Positions 47,003 to 54,807 of a stretch of DNA of 64,000 nt are shown in pieces. A program made the position numbers and the translations under genes. This DNA is from CAIXSC01 sp046349915 (GTDB lineage Bacteria > Planctomycetota > Planctomycetia > Pirellulales > Pirellulaceae). The first letter of the stretch is position 1. The number at the start of each line of letters is the position of its first letter. Location of the stretch: contig JAXMBL010000003.1 in assembly GCA_046349915.1 (NCBI GenBank), positions 1,798,001-1,862,000 on the forward strand, in the 5' to 3' direction. The notes below the pieces were generated by a model. The model searched no databases and was not told where the DNA came from. It was given only the letters and a program-made list of their open reading frames with translations.

Positions 47003-47887
47003 TCACCATTCGATCTTCGCAGCGTCGAAAATGGGGCCTTCCACGCACGTGCGCTTGTAGTCCCAACCGCCGTCCGCGTCCTTCACCTTGGCGACGCAGG
47101 TGAAGCAGATGCCAATGCCACAGGCCATGGGCGTTTCTAGCGATACTTGGCACGGAACGTTCGACTCGGCCGCAATTGCGGCCACGCGTTCCATCATGAC
47201 CTCGGGTCCGCAACAGACGATGCGTGGACCACTCGCGGGAACTTGCGCCGCTTCCGCCAGCACTTGACGCAGCAGATCCGTGACGAAGCCGCGATGGCCG
47301 CGGCTGCCGTCATCGGTGGCAATGCGAACGTCCACCCCTAAACGCTCGAAGTCCTCGATGCCCGCCAGATAGCCAGCGTTGCGGGCGCCGTAACAGAAGG
47401 TGACCTTGGGCATGCCCGCAACCACACGTTGCGGCGAACCGTAACGGCGAGTTCCCAGGTGCTCGGCGGCCAACGCCAGAAACGGCGTCTGGCCAATTCC
47501 ACCGGCCACCATGATCAAGTGGTTGGTGTTCTGCAGTGGGAAGCCATTGCCCAGCGGTCCCCACACGTCGAGTTTTTGGCCGGGGAGAGCCTCGGCTAGT
47601 CGCGTGGTGAGTCGCCCTTTCACCAGATAAACGACGTCGACATAACGCGGGCGACCCGCTTCATCGGTCACTGTGTTGTACAGCGCCAACGGGCGTCCCA
47701 AGAGCGGATCGCTGCCGCCGGCTAGCCGCAACATCAAGAATTGTCCGGGAGTAATCCGTTCGGCTAACTCCGGAAAATCGAATCGCACGCGATAAGTGTC
47801 GCGAGCCAGCCGCACGTTCTCCACGATGGGCACGGTTCGTTGGATCGCATGGTCCGCACAGTAAGGGGCGTGCAAGGTTGCGCTCAT
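47003..47887 (-). CDS. pyrK: dihydroorotate dehydrogenase electron-transfer subunit-like protein
   Basis: FAD- and [2Fe-2S]-binding subunit that passes electrons from dihydroorotate dehydrogenase B to NAD+, 294 residues. FAD-binding RxYS-type site GRPLALYN, NAD-binding VAGGIGQTPFLAL, and four C-terminal cysteines (CGIGICFTC, then CVEGP) that hold the cluster. pyrD is not adjacent, so assignment to pyrimidine synthesis rather than another ferredoxin reductase rests on family resemblance. ATG at 47887 lies five bases after the stop of the pseudouridine synthase gene. Confidence 0.85.
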   Translation of the reverse strand: MSATLHAPYCADHAIQRTVPIVENVRLARDTYRVRFDFPELAERITPGQFLMLRLAGGSDPLLGRPLALYNTVTDEAGRPRYVDVVYLVKGRLTTRLAEALPGQKLDVWGPLGNGFPLQNTNHLIMVAGGIGQTPFLALAAEHLGTRRYGSPQRVVAGMPKVTFCYGARNAGYLAGIEDFERLGVDVRIATDDGSRGHRGFVTDLLRQVLAEAAQVPASGPRIVCCGPEVMMERVAAIAAESNVPCQVSLETPMACGIGICFTCVAKVKDADGGWDYKRTCVEGPIFDAAKIEW

Positions 47888-47891
47888 CCCG

Positions 47892-49451
47892 TCATTCCTC
47901 GCCGTCGTCGTCGAAGTCGTCGCTGCCAAATTTGTCGCCGCCAAAGTCGTCGTCACCCTGATCGGAATTCCAGTCGAGCACCGCGCCGGCCGAATCGGTT
48001 CCCCGTGCGCCTAAGGTCTCTTCCGAGAGCAGCACGTCTTCCTCGTCGCCAGCTCCCCCAAAGTCACCTCCCTCGTAACCATCGGCGACATGGGCCTCGT
48101 CATCCCAAGAACGTTTGGAATTCTGGTCGCTGCCAGGACGTTTCCGACCGCCCGCAACCGCGCCGGGGCCGCCTGTCGCGTCGGACTCGGGTTTGCGCCG
48201 CTTTTCCTTCCGAGCTCGCTTGCGATTCGCCTTCACGGCTTCCAGCAGTTGCTCGACTTCTTGCGGTGACAATTTGCGATGCGCGCCTGCGGGCATATCG
48301 CCCAGCAGCAGAGGTCCCACGGCAATGCGTTTGAGACGCAAGACCTTGTGTCCGACTCGCGCGAGCATGCGGCGAATCTGCCGATTGCGCCCCTCGGCCA
48401 GCACGATGATCAACTCGGTCGCCGATGCATGTCGCCGCTTCACCTTCACCGAAGCCGCCTTGGCAAGCCCTTCCGCGATATGTACGCCTTCGCGGAGTTT
48501 ATCCAGCGTGTGTTGATCGGGCGCGCCGTCGACCAAGGCCAGGTACGTCTTGTCGACGCCGTAGCGGGGATGGGTCAACAGATTGGCGAGCGTGCCGTCG
48601 TTGGTCACGATCAGCAAACCCTCGCTGGTGCGGTCGAGTCTGCCGACGGGAAAAACTCGCTGGTCCGTGGGAATCAGATCGATGACTCGCGGCCGTCCAC
48701 TGGGGTCGTAATTCGTCGTGACGACGCCGACAGGCTTGTGGACGGCGTAGTAGAGTCGTTTGGGTTTGGGCAAAGCGACTCCGTCAACGCGAATCTCTTG
48801 ATTGACCGGGTCGACGCGAGTGCCAAGTTCCACGACAGTCTTCCGATCCACCTCGACGCGTCCCGAGACAATCAGCTCCTCGCATTCCCGCCGACTGGCG
48901 ATGCCCGCGGCCGCCAACACCTTTTGAAGCCGTTCGCGTACGGGCTCGTCGCCCCCGCCACCCTCGGGAGCTTCCACCTCCGGACGGCCGCGACGCGGTC
49001 CTTCGCCAGGGGGCGCGCCACGCTTCTTCCCCGCCCACTTTCCGCGAGCGGGACCAGCCGGTCGCCGCTCCCCTCGTCCGCCAGGGCGGCCCTCGCCCGA
49101 CTTACGAGCACTCATCATCCCGCGGCTTGGCCGACGAGCTCGACCACCTTGCCCCTCGCCGCTGCGAGTCCGTCGCTCCTCGCCGCCCTGCTCTGGCGCC
49201 CGGTCGGCGCCGCGATCGCGAGAGCCGCGCCGCCGCCGACCATTTTCGTCGGCGTATCGCTCGCCCGACGGAGGCGAACCCTCGGACCGATTTTCCGACG
49301 AACGGCCTCCCGAGCCTTCCCCGCGAGCAGCGTGCGCCCGGCCGAACTTGGAATTATCGGGTCGGTTCAAGCGACTGCGGCCCGATTTGCTGGGGCGTTT
49401 CGGGCTACCCCCTTGATTGGACTTAGACGAACGGGGGCGACGGCGAGCCAT
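47892..49451 (-). CDS. RluB/RsuA-type pseudouridine synthase with long disordered tails
   Basis: 519 residues, about twice the usual size. Residues 1-170 are Arg/Gly/Glu/Ser-rich and probably disordered. An S4 RNA-binding domain follows (LQKVLAAAGIASRRECEELI). The catalytic domain has GRLDRTSEGLLIVTNDG with the active Asp, KTYLALVDG and EGRNRQIRRMLARVGHKV. After about residue 405 the tail turns Lys/Arg-rich and then strongly acidic (DDDFGGDKFGSDDFDDDGEE). 23S rRNA is the likely target. Five bases upstream of pyrK. Confidence 0.9.
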   Translation of the reverse strand: MARRRPRSSKSNQGGSPKRPSKSGRSRLNRPDNSKFGRAHAARGEGSGGRSSENRSEGSPPSGERYADENGRRRRGSRDRGADRAPEQGGEERRTRSGEGQGGRARRPSRGMMSARKSGEGRPGGRGERRPAGPARGKWAGKKRGAPPGEGPRRGRPEVEAPEGGGGDEPVRERLQKVLAAAGIASRRECEELIVSGRVEVDRKTVVELGTRVDPVNQEIRVDGVALPKPKRLYYAVHKPVGVVTTNYDPSGRPRVIDLIPTDQRVFPVGRLDRTSEGLLIVTNDGTLANLLTHPRYGVDKTYLALVDGAPDQHTLDKLREGVHIAEGLAKAASVKVKRRHASATELIIVLAEGRNRQIRRMLARVGHKVLRLKRIAVGPLLLGDMPAGAHRKLSPQEVEQLLEAVKANRKRARKEKRRKPESDATGGPGAVAGGRKRPGSDQNSKRSWDDEAHVADGYEGGDFGGAGDEEDVLLSEETLGARGTDSAGAVLDWNSDQGDDDFGGDKFGSDDFDDDGEE

Positions 49452-49557
49452 GGCGAGCGATCCTTGGGATAAAGATGCTCGAAATCATACCGGCACAGCC
49501 TCCTGATCGACAGGGAGCGACTCGCCGAAGCTCAAGTTAATCCCACTTGCTACTCGG

Positions 49558-49578
49558 CGACGGACTGGAAGTCCGTCG
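49558..49578. repeat. dispersed palindrome A, copy 5
   Basis: CGACGGAC-TGGAA-GTCCGTCG, followed by AAC in place of TAC. Upstream of the pseudouridine synthase gene, downstream of the small lipoprotein gene. Confidence 0.85.
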
Positions 49579-49630
49579 AACCGTGCCAGACCGAATGAGC
49601 GGCACGTCAGTCCGAGAGGACACGGCGGCG

Positions 49631-49651
49631 CGACGGACTAGAAGTCCGTCA
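49631..49651. repeat. dispersed palindrome A, copy 6
   Basis: CGACGGAC-TAGAA-GTCCGTCA, the only copy with a changed terminal base. 17 bp past the stop of the small lipoprotein. Confidence 0.8.
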
Positions 49652-49667
49652 TACACGGAGGCTGCGT

Positions 49668-49934
49668 CTATTGCCGCGACCACCAACTGTCCATCAACCA
49701 CCGATTTCGCACGGGCTCCGGGAGAGGTTTTTGGAACTCTCGCGGTCGTCCGCCCACGACTTCGGGGCCAGCATCGGCGTCGGTATAGGGATCGTGGGCG
49801 ATCGCATTGAACCGCTGGCTTTGGAGATCGCCGGGATGAAGTAGATTCGGCCGGCCGCTCGTGCATCCGCAGATCGCGGCGCCGATCAGCAGTCCGCAAG
49901 CGGCGAAAGCGAAGCGAGAGAAGCGTGATGGCAT
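49668..49934 (-). CDS. small lipoprotein of unknown function
   Basis: 88 residues. The signal peptide ends in a lipobox (GLLIGAAICGC), giving a mature lipid-anchored peptide of about 67 residues with HPGDLQSQRFNAIAHDPY and a Trp-rich end (WLMDSWW). No known domain. The pattern of short secreted proteins of this kind is common in planctomycetes. Confidence 0.7.
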   Translation of the reverse strand: MPSRFSRFAFAACGLLIGAAICGCTSGRPNLLHPGDLQSQRFNAIAHDPYTDADAGPEVVGGRPREFQKPLPEPVRNRWLMDSWWSRQ

Positions 49935-50427
49935 TAGCTAGCGTTCCTTCGCTTCTCGGCGGCGCATGGGGCGCCAGTTTTTCATCCGTTTTCAAGGTCT
50001 GACGCTTAGGGGCGCCCGCCAAGGGCCACCCTCGACGACCCGTTTCGCATTCCATGATTTCGGTACAAATCCCCGTTCCCAACCCAGTCCGAGGGGCCCG
50101 AAGTATAGGGACCGCCTCGAACTGGCAGAAGGCGAGTTGCCTGGAGATTCCTTACCGGGTGAAAATCCCACCCAGGCATTGAAATCCCTCCCGGTCGGCA
50201 TCGACCCGCTGCCCGCAGGGCCTTGAAGCATTCGACTCGTCCCGTCAACGCGACTCTCCTTTACCAAGATCGCCCCATTTCGCTGATTTGCGCAGTCATT
50301 GATTGTGTCGAGTGGGTCTGCTGGTCGTTTTTTCTTCCGGCTGCCTTTGGCAAGTGTTTGCTGAGGCGGGTGGTAAAACGGGGCGCACGCTGAACGAGCT
50401 TCCAGGCCATCAGTAGCTGGTGAATGC
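49935..50427. other. intergenic, 493 bp
   Basis: Downstream of manA and upstream of the small lipoprotein. Overlapping frames exist on both strands but none has a ribosome binding site or family-like sequence. It contains short GC-rich inverted repeats and no known riboswitch that I could recognise. Confidence 0.4.
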
Positions 50428-51438
50428 CTACGGAAGACTTGCCGTCAAGATTGTGGAAGTGCCCGCTGGTATTATGCTTACGGCATTTAAGCTGGCGGGC
50501 AGTAAGACTGTCTGTCCCTTAGTCACTGGGCTCGACAGCGGGTCGCCTGCCAGAGTCACGGCGCCGTCGAGCACCATGAGGACACGGAATTTTCCCTCGC
50601 TGCCGACGCTGGTTTCATGGGACAGAGTCCAACGTTCCAGCACGAATTTCTCGCAGCGAATCAGTTGCTGGGCGTAGGGGCGATCGGTGGCCTGGGGAAT
50701 TTGGGCGCCGATGGGGCCTGTTTGGTAATCGATCACGGGCAACGCTTGCTCGATGTGCAAAGGACGCGGCTTGCCATCTGGCCCGACTCGATTCCAATCA
50801 AACAGCCGAAACGTTGTGTCGCTGGATTGTTGCACTTCCGCCACGACCAATCCCGCGCCGATCGCATGGACTGTTCCGGCGGGGATGAAGAAGCAGTCGC
50901 CCACTTGAGGATAGGTTTTGTGTAAGCACAGTTCGGTTGTACCGCGTCGCACCTCGCGTTCGAATACGGGGCGGTCGAAACCTCTTTTCAGTCCGGCGTA
51001 GAGGACGGCGCCTGGGTCGGCGTGAAGCACCACCCAGGCCTCTGTTTTTCCCAAATCAGGCGGAGTCTGTTGAGCCGCCTGTAAGTCGTTGGGATGGACC
51101 TGGACCGACAGTGCTTGGTGTGCGTCGAGAAATTTAAAGAGCAGCGGAAACGCGGGGCGTTCACGAGAAGCGTCGGACACGGGAATGCGTGGGATCTTCT
51201 CGGCGTCGTCGCCGAGCAGCTCCACGGGGAATTGGTCGAGCAATTCGGCGAGAGTCGCCCCGGCGTATGGTCCTGCGAGCACTTGGCTTTGGTCGACGCC
51301 ATGGTCGACCAGTTCCCAGCTCTCCGCGAAGTCATTGCCGGCGGGAAGTTGTTTGCCGAGAAGGGATTCCAGGCGACGTCCACCCCAGAGATAGCGACGG
51401 ATCAGCGGCTGAAAGCGTAAAGGCGGCAAGTGGTTCAT
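50428..51438 (-). CDS. manA: mannose-6-phosphate isomerase, class I
   Basis: Zinc enzyme interconverting fructose-6-P and mannose-6-P, cupin fold, 336 residues. RRYLWGGRRLESLLGK, FLDAHQALSVQVHPND (metal Gln and His), EAWVVLHADPGAVLYAGLKRG and FFIPAGTVHAIGAGLVVAEVQ match the short bacterial form. ATG at 51438 is set by the family N-terminus; the longer frame to 51600 crosses into the region upstream of tatC. Confidence 0.93.
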   Translation of the reverse strand: MNHLPPLRFQPLIRRYLWGGRRLESLLGKQLPAGNDFAESWELVDHGVDQSQVLAGPYAGATLAELLDQFPVELLGDDAEKIPRIPVSDASRERPAFPLLFKFLDAHQALSVQVHPNDLQAAQQTPPDLGKTEAWVVLHADPGAVLYAGLKRGFDRPVFEREVRRGTTELCLHKTYPQVGDCFFIPAGTVHAIGAGLVVAEVQQSSDTTFRLFDWNRVGPDGKPRPLHIEQALPVIDYQTGPIGAQIPQATDRPYAQQLIRCEKFVLERWTLSHETSVGSEGKFRVLMVLDGAVTLAGDPLSSPVTKGQTVLLPASLNAVSIIPAGTSTILTASLP

Positions 51439-51678
51439 AGAGTGGCTCGTTAGTTGTTCCCTTGGCGTGGCCTTGCTATTATCCTTAGACTTCGAGCGGT
51501 CAGGGAACCTCCCGACCGGCTTGGGGACTCTCACCTGGTACGGCAGTTTCCCTCCGTACGCTTTTGGGCTCGCGGTGTCGCGGTCCGCCAGTCGTCGCAA
51601 CTTGGACGAGGTGAACCGCTCCCGACGCCGCGCGGCGAGTTCGCCGTCCGTCCGATGGTTCTACGAAAGGCGCCTACC

Positions 51679-53061
51679 ATGGCCAAATACCCGAATGACG
51701 ATTTGTTCGAAAGTACAAAAATGTCCTTTGGGGAGCACTTGGAGGAACTCCGAGTCTCCCTGTTCCGCGCCGTCGTGGGGCTCGTGATTGGATTTGCAAT
51801 TGGACTGCTGATTTCTAAGCACGTCATGAATTGGATGCAGTACCCGCTTAAGCAGGCCTTGGAGAACTACTACATCGAGAAGGCCATTGATGATCTGAAG
51901 ACGCAATACCAGGATGATGTGACTCCCGAATTGCAGGCCTTTGTACGCGATAATCGCTTGGTTTTCGACGAGATGTATCTGGAGGCTGCGGAAGTCCAAC
52001 GCATCGGCAGAAAAATCTCGCTGACCGAGGAGCCGCCCAAGCCGTCCGAATCCGCGGAGACCCAAACTCCCCTACAGAATCCCGCGGAGAAGCCGCCGAT
52101 CGGCCAGCAATCTGTCCCCGAACAGTCCACTCCCGAGCAAGCTGGGGGTGAGAGCAAGAAAGCCGAGAAGTCCGAGGCAGGCCAATCCGAGGCAGGCCAA
52201 TCAGGCGAGGGCCAGGCCGACTCGTCTGTGTCGCCTGCTCAGGAAGCAATTCCCGCGGAGAAACCGACGACCGTAGCCGAGACTTCAAAGGACGTCTCAG
52301 GCGCCGATCAAAAGGTCGAGTCGCCGGGCGACGCAAAAAAACCTGCCGTGGCCCAGACCCAGGAACCGCCGATACCACTCGGAGTTTCCCGCACACCCGG
52401 CGGTCTCTCGATCCATCGAGACGTCATCCCGCCGCCTCAGTCTTTCCTGGTGAACTTCCGCACTTGGCGTCCCGTGAAGATGGAAGTGCGCAGCTTGAAC
52501 GCGCAAGAAGCGTTCATGATCTGGATGAAAGCCGGTTTTATCACCGGGGTGGTGGTGGCAAGCCCCTGGATATTCTGGCAAGTCTGGATGTTCGTCGCGG
52601 CGGGGCTCTACCCGCACGAAAAGAACTACGTCTACATGTATCTGCCGTTCAGCATGCTGCTGTTCGTGGCGGGAGGCAGTATGGCGTTCTTCTTCGTCTT
52701 CGAACCCGTGCTCGACTTCCTCTTCAGCTTCAACAAGGTGCTGAACATCGACCCCGACCCTCGTATCAGCGAATGGCTGGGCTTTGTGCTGATCCTGCCG
52801 CTGGGGTTCGGCATCAGCTTCCAGCTGCCGCTAGTGATGTTGTTCGTCAATCGGCTGGGGCTCGTGAGCCTGGAGACTTATATCGAGAAATGGCGAGTGG
52901 CGATTCTGGCCATTTTCGTCGTCTCGGCCGTGCTGACTCCGGCCGACCCCATCAGCATCTTCTTGATGGCGGTTCCGCTGACGTTGCTCTATTTCCTCGG
53001 GCTCGGACTCTGCAAATGGATGCCGCGCATTCAGAATCCGTATGCGGAAGCCGCCGAGTGA
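51679..53061 (+). CDS. tatC: twin-arginine translocase subunit TatC with enlarged first periplasmic loop
   Basis: Receptor of folded Tat substrates, 460 residues against about 250 normally. The N-terminal SFGEHLEELRVSLFRA is the signal-peptide-binding site and the first span covers residues about 28-47. The second span starts only near residue 278 (AFMIWMKAGFITGVVVASPW). The remaining spans follow the family, including PYAEAAE at the end. The added loop has a helical part (60-115), a Glu/Ser/Pro/Gln-rich low-complexity part (115-230) and a more ordered end. No tatA or tatB is adjacent. The stop overlaps the next gene. Confidence 0.92.
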   Translation: MAKYPNDDLFESTKMSFGEHLEELRVSLFRAVVGLVIGFAIGLLISKHVMNWMQYPLKQALENYYIEKAIDDLKTQYQDDVTPELQAFVRDNRLVFDEMYLEAAEVQRIGRKISLTEEPPKPSESAETQTPLQNPAEKPPIGQQSVPEQSTPEQAGGESKKAEKSEAGQSEAGQSGEGQADSSVSPAQEAIPAEKPTTVAETSKDVSGADQKVESPGDAKKPAVAQTQEPPIPLGVSRTPGGLSIHRDVIPPPQSFLVNFRTWRPVKMEVRSLNAQEAFMIWMKAGFITGVVVASPWIFWQVWMFVAAGLYPHEKNYVYMYLPFSMLLFVAGGSMAFFFVFEPVLDFLFSFNKVLNIDPDPRISEWLGFVLILPLGFGISFQLPLVMLFVNRLGLVSLETYIEKWRVAILAIFVVSAVLTPADPISIFLMAVPLTLLYFLGLGLCKWMPRIQNPYAEAAE

Positions 53062-53903
53062 CCGGCGGCGAGGGGGGAAAGGAGTCGGCGCCCGAGGCCG
53101 ACTCACGCTTGCGCGCGGACTGTGAACGTTGCGTGGGGTTGTGCTGTGTGGCCTCCGAATTCGCGGCGTCGGCCGATTTCGCGATCACCAAACGCGCGGG
53201 CTCGCCCTGCCCGCATTTGGCGGCCGACCATCGTTGCTCCATCCATGACCAACTGAGGAACCGTGGTTTTGCGGGCTGCGCGGTGTTCGACTGCTTTGGC
53301 GCGGGGCAACATATCTCGCAAATTACCTATGCCAATGTCGATTGGAGGAACGCTCCGCCGCGAGTCGCGAAGGAGATGTTCGAGTCGTTTCGAATCATGC
53401 GGCACTTGTACGAGTTGCTTTGGCACCTCCACGAAGCTCGTTGCTGGTGCGAGCCCCAAGAGCCGCTTGGGGTCGAGGTCGAACGGCAATTCGCGGAGGT
53501 TGATCGAGCAACGCGGAATTCGCCCGACGATTTGCGGCGAATCGATATTCTGGCAACGCGCCGTGCGGTCGGAGAAACGTTGACTCAACTGAGCGCCGCG
53601 GTTCGGCAGGCTGCAATTTCGAAACCGGTTAGCTTACGCAACGCGGATCTGTTGGGGAAAAACTTCGCTGGCCGCGACTTGCGCCGAGCTGATCTGGTGG
53701 GGGCGCTCTTGCTGGGATGCAATCTCCAGGGCGCCGACCTCACGGGGGCGGACGTCCGCGGCGCCGATTTTCGCGCGGCAAATCTCCGCGATGCACGCCT
53801 TGTCGATTGCCTGTTTCTCAGCCAACCGCAACTCGATGCCGCAATCGGGAACGCGGGCACTCGTTTGTCCTCGAACCGCCGACGCCCCCAACACTGGATT
53901 TAG
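53058..53903 (+). CDS. Cys-rich pentapeptide-repeat protein
   Basis: 281 residues. The N-terminal domain has clustered cysteines (CERCVGLCCV, PCPHL, CSIHDQL, GCAVFDCFGAGQ) that could bind a metal. After a helical middle the C-terminus has pentapeptide repeats (LRNADLLGKNF, LRRADLVGALL, LQGADLTGADVRGADF) forming a short right-handed helix. This domain pair is found in actinobacteria and others but has no established role. GTG at 53058 overlaps the tatC stop (GTGA), so translation is coupled. Confidence 0.85.
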   Translation: MTGGEGGKESAPEADSRLRADCERCVGLCCVASEFAASADFAITKRAGSPCPHLAADHRCSIHDQLRNRGFAGCAVFDCFGAGQHISQITYANVDWRNAPPRVAKEMFESFRIMRHLYELLWHLHEARCWCEPQEPLGVEVERQFAEVDRATRNSPDDLRRIDILATRRAVGETLTQLSAAVRQAAISKPVSLRNADLLGKNFAGRDLRRADLVGALLLGCNLQGADLTGADVRGADFRAANLRDARLVDCLFLSQPQLDAAIGNAGTRLSSNRRRPQHWI

Positions 53904-53933
53904 CAGCACTAGGGTTAACAGCACTGGGGCTGG

Positions 53934-54281
53934 TTAAATCGCGTCGCTCCCGCGCTCGCCCGTGCGAATACGTACGCAATCTTCCAGTGGCAGGACGAAG
54001 ATCTTCCCGTCGCCGACCTCCCCTTTTTCGCCCGTCCGCGCACCTTTGAGCACGGCGCTAATGGTCGGTTCGACGAAGTCGTCGTTGACGGCGATTTGCA
54101 GTTGAACTTTCCGCAACAGATTGACCGTGAATTCGTGACCGCGGTAGACCTCGGTCTGCCCGCGTTGTCGGCCGAATCCCTGGCAGTCCATCACAGTCAG
54201 CCGAAACACCTCGACCTCGGTGAGGGCTGCCTTAACGGCTTCCAACTTGCTCGGTTGGATAATCGCGATGATGAGTTTCAT
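53934..54281 (-). CDS. glnB: PII nitrogen regulatory protein lacking Tyr51
   Basis: Trimeric sensor of 2-oxoglutarate and ATP/ADP that controls nitrogen metabolism, 115 residues. MKLIIAIIQPSKLEAVKAAL, the T-loop QTEVYRGHEFTVNLLRK, and GDGKIFVLPLEDCVRIRTGERG are standard. Residue 51, the uridylylated Tyr of enterobacterial GlnB, is Phe (HEF). No amtB or glnA is adjacent. Its start has no strong ribosome binding site. It lies downstream of a sigma-54 promoter and an intrinsic terminator on the same strand. Confidence 0.95.
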   Translation of the reverse strand: MKLIIAIIQPSKLEAVKAALTEVEVFRLTVMDCQGFGRQRGQTEVYRGHEFTVNLLRKVQLQIAVNDDFVEPTISAVLKGARTGEKGEVGDGKIFVLPLEDCVRIRTGERGSDAI

Positions 54282-54382
54282 GCCGAGCAGAATAGTCCGA
54301 CGCGTGTCGCGTCACAAGTCGGGAGGTGAATCACGATTCCAGCCGCTAAGGGACGGAAAGCAACCCGCGAGGGGCTGGAAAC

Positions 54383-54446
54383 AAAAAAATGGCACCCCTG
54401 GCCCGCACAAGCGAGGCGGGTGCTTGTGCGGGCCTAGCGGGGTACC
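54383..54446 (-). terminator. strong intrinsic terminator upstream of glnB
   Basis: On the minus strand GGTACCCC (54446-54439), bulge GCTA, GGCCCGCACAAGC (54434-54422), 9-nt loop, GCTTGTGCGGGCC (54412-54400), A, GGGGTGCC (54398-54391), A, then seven T residues (54389-54383). The stem has 21 pairs with one U-G wobble. It lies 102 bp before the glnB start, and 360 bp after the ftsY stop. Confidence 0.85.
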
Positions 54447-54615
54447 ATCTGGCCCAGGCAAGAGCCATCGTCCTTCGACTTAAACTTGTGCCGTCGTTCC
54501 AAAACCGGCACAAGGCTACGTCCAACATTCTTCCACCCGGCGTTGTGACTCGCATCGTTCGAGTCACCGCGTTTCGGGCGTGTTTTTGAGCCCTCGTCGA
54601 GTCCCGAGGACGAAA
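54383..54615 (-). ncRNA. predicted structured RNA (glnB leader or sRNA)
   Basis: Predicted transcript of about 230 nt from the sigma-54 promoter to the terminator. Perfect hairpins are CCTCG-N8-CGAGG (54609-54592), GTGACTCG-N7-CGAGTCAC (54567-54545) and CTTGTGCCG-N12-CGGCACAAG (54514-54485), then the terminator. The third hairpin and the terminator stem both contain GCACAAG and its complement CTTGTGC, so their arms could exchange. No reading frame inside has a good start. It may be an attenuated 5' leader of glnB or a separate nitrogen-controlled sRNA. The family is not recognised. Confidence 0.55.
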
Positions 54616-54624
54616 ACCCTAGAA

Positions 54625-54640
54625 AGCAACCGTCGTGCCA
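54625..54640 (-). promoter_or_regulatory. sigma-54 promoter
   Basis: TGGCACG (54640-54634), ACGG, TTGCT (54629-54625) on the minus strand, an exact match to the -24/-12 consensus TGGCACG-N4-TTGCW. Start of transcription expected near 54615. An AT-rich stretch (54690-54710) lies 50-70 bp upstream, where an activator or bending protein could act. The NtrC-like regulator at 26962 is a possible activator. Confidence 0.75.
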
Positions 54641-54807
54641 ATTCGTTATCGCCAGAATTGTTCGGGCCATGGATGGCTGTAAGCCGCTGGCAGATATTAA
54701 GTTATGTTAGGCGTCTTGAATGGATGGCGCCGGCGCAGATAATCCGGCGTCGAGAATGCTGCGCAGCTCGCGGGCAATCGGCGCTGCGCGGGAAGGCAGC
54801 ACGCGAG

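Noticed and set aside
35497..49651. CRISPR array from repeated 21-bp palindromes
   Set aside because: Copies are scattered over 14 kb with irregular spacing, and there are no cas genes or regular spacers.
49966..50267. Small ORFs on both strands between the lipoprotein gene and manA
   Set aside because: They overlap one another, lack ribosome binding sites and have no recognisable pattern.
54346..54567. 73-codon ORF in the glnB leader
   Set aside because: It spans the strong intrinsic terminator and three hairpins, has no ribosome binding site and no protein-like pattern.
54434..54670. 78-codon ORF upstream of glnB
   Set aside because: It begins before the sigma-54 promoter and runs through the hairpins; non-coding structure explains the sequence better.
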